A DNA stretch of 10,106 nt from an uncultured Ezakiella sp. (GTDB lineage: Bacteria; Bacillota; Clostridia; Tissierellales; Peptoniphilaceae): assembly GCA_947293975.1 (NCBI GenBank), contig CAMYPV010000045.1:1-10106 (forward strand). The letters run 5' to 3'. The stretch's first letter is position 1. Each line of letters starts with the position of its first letter. Positions 1-4,534 of the stretch are shown one piece after another. Made by a program: the position numbers and the translations under genes. Under the pieces are notes generated by a model that saw only the letters and a list, made by a program, of their open reading frames with translations, made no database searches and was not told the DNA's origin.

Positions 1-11
1 CGCGGGCGACA

Positions 12-359
12 TTACATTGCTTCTATTGCGCGTTTTACTTCTGGTCCGACGTAGATTTTGTCGTCGGTTATGAGGATTGGTCGTTTGACGAGCATGCCGT
101 CTTTTGCGAGCAATTTATATTTTTCTTCTGTTGTCATTGTTGGTAATTTGTCCTTCAAATTTTCTTCACGATAACTCATGCCACTTGTGTTGAAGAATTT
201 TTTGATGTCGAGCTTTGATTGTTCGTGCCATTTTTTGATTTCAGCTTCACTTGGATTGTCTTCCTTGATATCCCTGTATTCGTATGGGATGTTTTTTTCT
301 TCCAACATTTTTTCAACTGCTCTACATGTTGAGCATTTTTTGTATGCGATTAATTTCAT
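12..359 (-). CDS. ArsC/Spx-family thioredoxin-fold protein (YusI-like)
   Basis: A complete 115-residue protein of the arsenate reductase ArsC/Spx family, a cytoplasmic thioredoxin-like fold. Visible marks are an N-terminal strand leading into a CSTC motif (Cys9 and Cys12), the FFNTSG segment near residue 55-60, and the KRPIL segment near 92-96 typical of the family's conserved Arg-Pro loop. Length matches the usual 110-120. It resembles the B. subtilis YusI branch rather than true arsenate reductases or the global regulator Spx; its substrate is unknown, and arsenate reduction should not be assumed. The ATG has an AAGGAGG ribosome site (364-370) that overlaps the stop codon of the upstream glycohydrolase gene, so it is the last visible gene of the ogg operon. 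The TAA stop lies 11 bases from the window edge. Confidence 0.9.
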   Translation of the reverse strand: MKLIAYKKCSTCRAVEKMLEEKNIPYEYRDIKEDNPSEAEIKKWHEQSKLDIKKFFNTSGMSYREENLKDKLPTMTTEEKYKLLAKDGMLVKRPILITDDKIYVGPEVKRAIEAM

Positions 360-368
360 TTTGCCTCC

Positions 369-1142
369 TTAAAATAATGATGCGTCTATAATTTCTTTGT
401 TTCTAATTTTTTCTATCCATTCGCGAGGAATACTGTCGTAGCCGTAGATTATGCCGGCGAGCGCTCCTGTGACGGCGGCGGTTGTGTCGGTGTCTTGCCC
501 CAAGTTTACCGCCTTTAATACTGCATCTTTGTAATTGTCGGTGTTTAGTATGCACCAAAGCGACGCATTTAGCGTATCAACGACGTATCCGCCCGATTTT
601 ATCTTCGATATGTCCTGATTTTTGATTTCGTCATTTGTGTAAGTTTTTCCGGCGAGGATTTCGCGCGCAATTTTTACATATTCCACGCATGCGTCCATTG
701 CGATTGGGTGCGCGTGCGTAATTGCCGAGACTTTTCTGATGGTCTCGTCGTCTGCGTCTGTGAATGCAACGGGGATTATGCGCATGAGCGAGCCGTTTCC
801 GTTGTCTCTGATGTCGGTCATGCCCTTGCCCTCTTCGAGTGCGTTTTGCGTTGTGTTTCCCACATCAAAAGTTTTGCCGTCTGACGTAAATCTGCCGTCA
901 AATAGCCAGTCTTCAAAGTACACGCGCATTAGATCCAGGTCAATTTTGCCATGACTGTCTTTAATTGCAGTCGCCGTTGCAAGCGTCAAGCTCGAATCGT
1001 CTGAAAAAGTGCCTGCCGGCAAATTATAGGTCCCGTATCCGACCATATCGGTGCATGTAAAGCTGTTTCTGCGTTTAAATTCAAACGGCACGCCGAGCGC
1101 GTCGCCAACCACGAGTCCGTAGATTGCAGATTTTAAATTCAT
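369..1142 (-). CDS. ADP-ribosylglycohydrolase family protein
   Basis: A 257-residue member of the ADP-ribosylglycohydrolase (DraG/ARH) family, which hydrolyses ADP-ribose from proteins, nucleic acids or small molecules using two magnesium ions. Motifs in order: GDALGVPFEF (13-22), SDDSS (47-51, in the place of the usual TDDT), GNGSLMR (115-121), THAHP (142-146) and GQDTDTTAAVTG (215-226). The acidic metal ligands Asp48, Asp49, Asp217 and Asp219 are all present, so it should be active. The reading frame stays open 47 codons further upstream, but I chose this ATG because it has an AGAGGT ribosome site (1147-1152), lies 2 bases after the ogg stop, and begins the family's conserved N-terminus; the extension would lie inside ogg. 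The substrate is unknown: no ADP-ribosyltransferase gene is visible nearby. Confidence 0.92.
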   Translation of the reverse strand: MNLKSAIYGLVVGDALGVPFEFKRRNSFTCTDMVGYGTYNLPAGTFSDDSSLTLATATAIKDSHGKIDLDLMRVYFEDWLFDGRFTSDGKTFDVGNTTQNALEEGKGMTDIRDNGNGSLMRIIPVAFTDADDETIRKVSAITHAHPIAMDACVEYVKIAREILAGKTYTNDEIKNQDISKIKSGGYVVDTLNASLWCILNTDNYKDAVLKAVNLGQDTDTTAAVTGALAGIIYGYDSIPREWIEKIRNKEIIDASLF

Positions 1143-1144
1143 AT

Positions 1145-1978
1145 TTACCTCTTTCTTATATGATAAAAATACAATTGCTGCGCAAGTCCTGCCAAATTTC
1201 CGTAGGATTTTGTTGCAGCATTCGCCATTTTGACGCGGTTTTTCTCTTGATAAAAGCGTTCCAAAAAAACTTTTTCCATCCACGTGTCGAGCGGAAAAAC
1301 GTCGCGCTTGCCGAGTCCGTACAAAATTATGCAGTCCGCCACCTTTGGCCCCACTCCAGGCAGTTCAAGTAGCCTTTGATGTGCGTCCTTCGTCTCGAGC
1401 ACGTTCACCTCTGAAAGATAATTCGGATGATTTACAAGAAATTCCGCAGTGCCTTTGATGTATTTGTCGCGGTAACCCGTACCCATTTCACGTAGCTCCT
1501 CAACTGTAAGCGTGTTGATCTCAGCGCTTGACGGGAATGAATAATACGAGCCAAAACTGTCTTCTAGGACTTTGCCGACTTTTTCTCTAAGAGATGTGAT
1601 AATTTTTTTGATACGCTTGATATTGTTGTTTTGACTGATTATAAACGAAAAAATAATCTCCTCAAAATCTTGATTTAACAATCTAATGCCGTCTGAAAAC
1701 TCAAGCACATCCTTTGGAAAACCCATCTCACTCAAAAGCTCAAAATCTCTCTTGTAATCGTAGTTATAATCCAAATAATGAAGGAAAATTTCGGGGTCGT
1801 GATCAGTTTTTATAATGATTTCATCAGGCACTTCCTCGATGTAGGCGCGCTTGTTTTTGGTCTGTATAATATAGCCGTTTTCATGTTCAAAATACATAAA
1901 CACCTGCCCGCTTTCCATAATATCGTACAAATTGAAATGCGGCGGCTTTTTGTAATTATAAGTTTTTAAATTAGACAT
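1145..1978 (-). CDS. ogg: 8-oxoguanine DNA glycosylase/AP lyase (OGG1 type)
   Basis: A 277-residue base-excision repair enzyme that removes 8-oxoguanine from DNA and nicks the abasic site. The N-terminal domain has the ESGQVF segment (22-27). The HhH-GPD domain has SQNNNIKRI (115-123), which corresponds to the SSNNNIARI of human OGG1, then the hairpin LPGVGPKVADC (206-216) with catalytic Lys212, and the FPLD stretch with the catalytic Asp231. Both key residues are intact and the length fits bacterial OGG1-like proteins. An AGGAGT ribosome site precedes the ATG, and a good promoter lies at 2007-2035. It is the first gene of a three-gene operon with the ADP-ribosylglycohydrolase (2-base gap) and the ArsC/Spx-like gene. 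Confidence 0.93.
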   Translation of the reverse strand: MSNLKTYNYKKPPHFNLYDIMESGQVFMYFEHENGYIIQTKNKRAYIEEVPDEIIIKTDHDPEIFLHYLDYNYDYKRDFELLSEMGFPKDVLEFSDGIRLLNQDFEEIIFSFIISQNNNIKRIKKIITSLREKVGKVLEDSFGSYYSFPSSAEINTLTVEELREMGTGYRDKYIKGTAEFLVNHPNYLSEVNVLETKDAHQRLLELPGVGPKVADCIILYGLGKRDVFPLDTWMEKVFLERFYQEKNRVKMANAATKSYGNLAGLAQQLYFYHIRKR

Positions 1979-2006
1979 ATTAACTCCTGTAAAATATTCT
2001 GATTTA

Positions 2007-2035
2007 ATTTTAACATCACGCGAAATTTAAGTCAA
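2007..2035 (-). promoter_or_regulatory. Promoter of the ogg operon
   Basis: On the minus strand a TTGACT -35 box (2035-2030) is followed after 17 bases by TAAAAT (2012-2007), with TG one base upstream of it (extended -10). This is close to the vegetative sigma consensus and points at ogg. It is divergent from the isochorismatase-family promoter. Confidence 0.75.
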
Positions 2036-2042
2036 ACCACTA

Positions 2043-2071
2043 TTGCAGCCTGAAGATTTTTGTTGTATGAT
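2043..2071 (+). promoter_or_regulatory. Possible promoter of the isochorismatase-family gene
   Basis: TTGCAG (2043-2048), a 17-base spacer, then TATGAT (2066-2071). The predicted start of transcription (about 2078) falls at the AAGGAGGG ribosome site (2078-2085), so the leader would be extremely short. The -35 box is weak and the call is tentative. Confidence 0.45.
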
Positions 2072-2090
2072 TTAGGTAAGGAGGGATTTT

Positions 2091-2630
2091 ATGTTTCATT
2101 TAACTGCGGATAATTCGCTATTTTTATTTGTAGATTTTCAGGAAAAATTGATGCCTGCAATGTCGAATTGCGAGGCTGTTGTAAAAAATTCCAAAAAAGC
2201 TTTTGACTTTTGCAAACTTCTTGGCGTTGAGCATTTGTTTACAACTCAGTACAAGAGAGGGCTTGGCGATTTGATTGACGAATTTAAATCCGAAAGCGAC
2301 AAGGCTTTGGACAAGACCGAGTTTTCGTGCTACGCAAACGAAATGATTAAATCAAGCATCGATTCATCGAGCAAGAAAAATATTATTATTTCAGGTCAAG
2401 AGACGCATGTATGCGTGTTTCAAACGGCGCGCGACCTAATGGATGCAGGCTACAATGTGTTTTTGCTCTCGGACGCGGTTACATCAAGGTCTGATTTTAA
2501 CAGCGAAAACGCTCTGCAACTTTTAAGGCACATGGGCGCAAGGGTTGTTAATCTGGAGCTTGTAATCTTTGACATATTGCACGACTCAAAACATCCTTGC
2601 TTCAAAGAAGCGCAGGCTTTAATCAAATAA
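2091..2630 (+). CDS. Isochorismatase-family cysteine hydrolase
   Basis: A 179-residue cytoplasmic alpha/beta hydrolase of the isochorismatase-like superfamily (which includes isochorismatases, nicotinamidases and YcaC-type hydrolases). The catalytic triad is visible: Asp15 in VDFQEKL, Lys75 in DKTEFSCY, and the nucleophile Cys108 in QETHVCV, preceded by the family's cis-peptide position. The end of the domain (LSDAVTSRS, 126-134) is also typical. The substrate cannot be read from the sequence. The ATG has a strong AAGGAGGG ribosome site. It is a single-gene unit, the only plus-strand gene left of the origin, and ends at a bidirectional terminator facing the CHR genes. Confidence 0.92.
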   Translation: MFHLTADNSLFLFVDFQEKLMPAMSNCEAVVKNSKKAFDFCKLLGVEHLFTTQYKRGLGDLIDEFKSESDKALDKTEFSCYANEMIKSSIDSSSKKNIIISGQETHVCVFQTARDLMDAGYNVFLLSDAVTSRSDFNSENALQLLRHMGARVVNLELVIFDILHDSKHPCFKEAQALIK

Positions 2631-2642
2631 TTCGCATCAAAA

Positions 2643-2660
2643 AACGCCCTCGTGGGCGTT
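2643..2660. terminator. Bidirectional intrinsic terminator between convergent genes
   Basis: A perfect 7-bp stem AACGCCC / GGGCGTT encloses the loop TCGT. On the plus strand it is followed by TATTTTTGTTTT; on the minus strand it is followed by a run of six T, so it can stop transcription in both directions. The right arm of the stem overlaps the stop codon (2659-2661) of the minus-strand CHR gene. Confidence 0.85.
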
Positions 2661-3180
2661 ATTTTTGTTTTAAGAAATATCCGATTGTGCCGATTGCAAT
2701 TAGTATTATAATAGGGTGAACTTTAAAAAACACTGTAAGAACAACGGTGATTGCAATTAATGCTATGTTTATAAGATTTTTTTCGCTCCTTTTAAACAAG
2801 TCGTAAAAGCTCATCGTGATAAGCGCAAGGACTGCAGGCTTTGTGCCTTGCATAAACTTTATGACGCGCTCGTCGTCTTTGATTTTACTAAAAATCGTAG
2901 ACAACAACATTATTACGATGAAGCTTGGCAGTATTACGCCAAAAGTCGCAATGATCACGCCCAAATTACCGGCGATGTGCTTTGCAGACACCACCGACAA
3001 ATTGACCGCAAGAGGCCCCGGCGCGCTCTGTGCAATTACGAGCGATTCCATAAAGTCGTCTTCCTTGATCAAATCCTTTTTGATAAGCTCCTGCTTCATA
3101 ACGAGTATCATACCGTAGCCGCCGCCAAAACTGATGCAACCTATTTTAAAAAATGTCAAAAATAATTTTAAATATCTCAT
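2659..3180 (-). CDS. Short chromate-transporter family protein, second of pair
   Basis: A 173-residue integral membrane protein of the CHR (chromate ion transporter) family, single-domain type. Marks are FKIGCISFGGGYGM (11-24), SAPGPLAVN (52-60) and several long hydrophobic stretches (about 72-97, 115-127, 137-170). Short CHR proteins usually come as adjacent pairs that work together as one transporter; this one follows its partner with an ATGA overlap and its own AAGGATG ribosome site (3186-3192). Known CHR proteins export chromate, but the true substrate here is uncertain. The stop codon lies within the terminator stem. Confidence 0.9.
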   Translation of the reverse strand: MRYLKLFLTFFKIGCISFGGGYGMILVMKQELIKKDLIKEDDFMESLVIAQSAPGPLAVNLSVVSAKHIAGNLGVIIATFGVILPSFIVIMLLSTIFSKIKDDERVIKFMQGTKPAVLALITMSFYDLFKRSEKNLINIALIAITVVLTVFFKVHPIIILIAIGTIGYFLKQK

Positions 3181-3689
3181 AATATCATCCTTATAAAGCC
3201 CATTATAAAAATTACCAATATGGGGTGAATTTTGTTAGAATAAATGAGCAAAATGCTTATCAAATACAATGCCGCCTGCGTGTAATCCGTAATACTTGGC
3301 CTAAAGAGCATGATGATTGCCGACAAAATAAATCCAAAAACAGCCGGCTGCAGCGATGAAAGAATTTTTTCTTTAACAGGAGAGTTTTCGTATTTTTTAA
3401 TAATACTCATCAAAGAAATCAAAATCAAAACGCTTGGAAGCGCAACCCCAAATGTACTTAAAATTGCTCCGGTTACGCCAATCTTTTCGTTTCCGATAAA
3501 TGTGGCAGCATTAACCGAAAAGCTCCCCGGCGTCATCTCGGAGATTGTGATTATGTCGTAAAAAATCTCTTTGGTGATAATTCCAGGCAAAATAAATTCA
3601 CTTTTAAAAAGAGGTAGCATTGCATAGCCACCTCCAAAACTAAAAATTCCTATTTTAAAAAATTTTAAAAACAGTTTTAAAAGCATCAT
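3177..3689 (-). CDS. Short chromate-transporter family protein, first of pair
   Basis: A 170-residue CHR-family membrane protein. FSFGGGYAMLPL (16-27) and TPGSFSVNAATFIG (53-66) are the two family signatures; hydrophobic segments follow to the C-terminus. It is a paralogue of the next gene: both open with LKLFL then FFKIG. Two consecutive ATG codons occur. The first (3687-3689) overlaps the fur stop as ATGA and is only 3 bases from the AGAAAGGG ribosome site (3693-3700); the second (3684-3686) has the better spacing and may be the real start. Either way translation is coupled to the Fur-family gene. Confidence 0.9.
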   Translation of the reverse strand: MMLLKLFLKFFKIGIFSFGGGYAMLPLFKSEFILPGIITKEIFYDIITISEMTPGSFSVNAATFIGNEKIGVTGAILSTFGVALPSVLILISLMSIIKKYENSPVKEKILSSLQPAVFGFILSAIIMLFRPSITDYTQAALYLISILLIYSNKIHPILVIFIMGFIRMIL

Positions 3690-4120
3690 TTACCCTTTCT
3701 GCAATCCTTACATATTCCATAAAAGTTAAGTTCATAATCCTCAACCAAAAAATCTTCAGCTTCTGCCAACTTTTCAAGCTCTTTGATTTCCTTTCTCTTG
3801 GTTTCGATGATTTTGCCGCAATTTGTGCAAATCATATGATTATGATCGCGAACGATATTTTTAATTTCATATCTTACAACATTGTCTTTCAAAACGACTT
3901 TGTCAAGAATGCCAAGCTTGTTAAAAATCAAAATATTTCTGTATATAGTTGCAGTTCCAATATGATCTGTTGGTTTTTTGTTTAACGCTTTGATGGCCTC
4001 TTGAATTGTGTAATGGCTTTTGGACGTGTTAAATAATTGATAAATTTCCTTACGTGGGTCAGTAAATTTATAGCCATTGTCGTTAAGAATTTTTTTAACT
4101 TGATTTTTGTCGAGTGTCAT
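3686..4120 (-). CDS. Fur-family metal-dependent transcriptional regulator (Fur/PerR-like)
   Basis: A 144-residue DNA-binding repressor. The N-terminal winged helix includes YKFTDPRKEIY (17-27) and the recognition-helix region GTATIYRNIL (55-64). The C-terminal metal and dimer domain has DHNHMICTNCGKIIE (92-106) and YGICKDC (134-140), giving two CXXC pairs (Cys98/101 and Cys137/140) for a structural zinc, plus His36, His93 and His95 as likely regulatory metal ligands. At the position where PerR has an Asp needed for peroxide sensing I read Glu106, which leans to Fur, but Fur, PerR and Zur cannot be separated safely here. An AAGGAGG site (4129-4135) precedes the ATG. It heads a translationally coupled operon with two CHR genes and probably represses itself through the box at 4149-4163. 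Confidence 0.9.
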   Translation of the reverse strand: MTLDKNQVKKILNDNGYKFTDPRKEIYQLFNTSKSHYTIQEAIKALNKKPTDHIGTATIYRNILIFNKLGILDKVVLKDNVVRYEIKNIVRDHNHMICTNCGKIIETKRKEIKELEKLAEAEDFLVEDYELNFYGICKDCRKGK

Positions 4121-4145
4121 ATTGAAAACCTCCTTATTTTTTTCT

Positions 4146-4174
4146 ATTATATAATAATTATCATTTAATTACAA
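4146..4174 (-). promoter_or_regulatory. Promoter of the fur-CHR-CHR operon
   Basis: On the minus strand TTGTAA (4174-4169) and TATAAT (4151-4146) are separated by 17 bases, with the predicted transcription start near 4139, just upstream of the AAGGAGG ribosome site. The Fur/PerR-like box lies over it. Confidence 0.7.
4149..4163. promoter_or_regulatory. Fur/PerR-like operator in front of the Fur-family gene
   Basis: The 15 bases ATATAATAATTATCA match 13 of 15 positions of the Bacillus 7-1-7 Fur box (TGATAATNATTATCA) and also 13 of 15 of the PerR box (TTATAATNATTATAA). It overlaps the -10 box and spacer of the gene's own promoter, which fits autorepression of the regulator and the CHR pair. 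AT-rich context raises the chance of a random match. Confidence 0.6.
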
Positions 4175-4187
4175 GTAATTCGTATAT

Positions 4188-4216
4188 TTGAATTATAACT
4201 TCGTATATGTTATAAT
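4188..4216 (+). promoter_or_regulatory. Candidate distal promoter P1 toward dnaA
   Basis: TTGAAT (4188-4193), 17 bases, TATAAT (4211-4216) with TGT directly before the -10 (extended -10). It is back to back with the fur promoter. A 9-bp inverted repeat (4191-4217) fills its core, and a DnaA-box-like 9-mer (4216-4224) overlaps its end. Confidence 0.6.
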
Positions 4217-4217
4217 T
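4191..4217. repeat. 9-bp inverted repeat, putative operator within P1
   Basis: AATTATAAC (4191-4199) and GTTATAATT (4209-4217) are perfect inverted copies around a 9-base centre. The arms run from the end of the -35 box through the -10 box, and the arm centres are 18 bases apart, under two helical turns. This is the geometry of a dimer-bound operator. The binding protein is unknown. Confidence 0.6.
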
Positions 4218-4245
4218 GTACACATAAGAGTGGGTTTAAATAGTT

Positions 4246-4274
4246 TTGCATAGAATTGGATTTTATGTTATAAT
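4246..4274 (+). promoter_or_regulatory. Candidate promoter P2 toward dnaA
   Basis: TTGCAT (4246-4251), 17 bases, TATAAT (4269-4274), again with TGT before the -10. The 12 bases TATGTTATAATT (4264-4275) repeat exactly those around the P1 -10 box (4206-4217), 58 bases away. The predicted start (about 4281) lies inside the DnaA box at 4278-4286, which would allow repression by DnaA. Confidence 0.6.
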
Positions 4275-4435
4275 TATTGTGGAAAACATCTGTTAATTAA
4301 TAAAATTCAAAGGGTTTTTCACAGCGTTTTTTTGTGAAATTGTGAATAATTTAACCCATTTTGTGAAAAGACTAACAGATTAGATGTTTTCAACTGTTAG
4401 AAATGATTTTTTGAAATTTTTTAAAGGCTAAATCA

Positions 4436-4466
4436 TTGTAATTTTCAATGTTTTTAACTTTATAAT
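4436..4466 (+). promoter_or_regulatory. Candidate proximal dnaA promoter P3
   Basis: A perfect TATAAT (4461-4466) lies 19 bases after TTGTAA (4436-4441). The spacing is long, so this promoter is less certain than P1 and P2. A start near 4473 would put the 13-bp hairpin at the very 5' end of the dnaA transcript. Confidence 0.45.
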
Positions 4467-4474
4467 ATTCGTGC

Positions 4475-4516
4475 CTGTTAAAAACTTTTTGTACAATGTG
4501 CATAAGTTTTTAACAG
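4475..4516 (+). repeat. 13-bp hairpin in the dnaA leader
   Basis: CTGTTAAAAACTT (4475-4487) pairs perfectly with AAGTTTTTAACAG (4504-4516) around a 16-base loop that itself contains the palindrome TTGTACAA (4489-4496). It ends 9 bases before the ribosome site AGAGG (4526-4530). A DnaA box (4497-4505) spans the loop and right arm. It is not followed by a T run, so it is not an ordinary terminator; it may be an mRNA 5' stabiliser or a protein-binding operator. Confidence 0.75.
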
Positions 4517-4518
4517 CC

Positions 4519-4530
4519 TGTGAAAAGAGG
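4519..4530. promoter_or_regulatory. DnaA box overlapping the dnaA ribosome-binding site
   Basis: The box TGTGAAAAG (4519-4527; CTTTTCACA on the minus strand) runs into the ribosome site AGAGG (4526-4530), 4 bases before the dnaA ATG. The same 9-mer occurs at 4362-4370. DnaA bound here could block elongating polymerase, giving autoregulation. Confidence 0.55.
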
Positions 4531-4534
4531 ATTT

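Larger units (their letters stand above)
4121..4534. other. Upstream part of oriC (incC-like region), non-coding
   Basis: This 414-base gene-free stretch is very AT-rich and holds no credible ORF. DnaA-box-like 9-mers (reference TTATNCACA): 4216-4224 TTGTACACA (+), 4278-4286 TTTTCCACA (-), 4315-4323 TTTTTCACA (+), 4333-4341 AATTTCACA (-), 4341-4349 TTATTCACA (-), 4362-4370 CTTTTCACA (-), 4497-4505 TTATGCACA (-) and 4519-4527 CTTTTCACA (-). Two match the reference exactly, two have one mismatch and four have two. Together with the dnaA gene next door and the unwinding element after dnaA, this is the box-cluster half of a bipartite Bacillota origin. It also holds the fur promoter, three candidate promoters toward dnaA, and a hairpin just before dnaA. 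Confidence 0.88.

Noticed and set aside
1143..1283. 47-residue N-terminal extension of the ADP-ribosylglycohydrolase
   Set aside because: It overlaps the end of ogg in another frame, does not resemble the family, and the internal ATG has its own ribosome site.
2816..3165. Two overlapping plus-strand ORFs of 100 and 105 codons opposite the CHR gene
   Set aside because: Antisense to a well-supported membrane protein gene; the translations show no known features and no ribosome sites.
4195..4207. Thirteen bases identical to one loxP arm (ATAACTTCGTATA)
   Set aside because: The opposite arm is absent after the 8-base spacer, no recombinase gene is present, and the bases are better explained as part of the P1 palindrome in AT-rich DNA. 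Likely coincidence.
4402..4437. 8-bp inverted repeat AATGATTT / AAATCATT
   Set aside because: Short arms with a 20-base AT-rich loop; expected by chance in this composition.
4520..4534. In-frame GTG start giving a dnaA product five residues longer
   Set aside because: The GTG lies upstream of and against the AGAGG ribosome site with none of its own; the ATG at 4535 is correctly placed after it.
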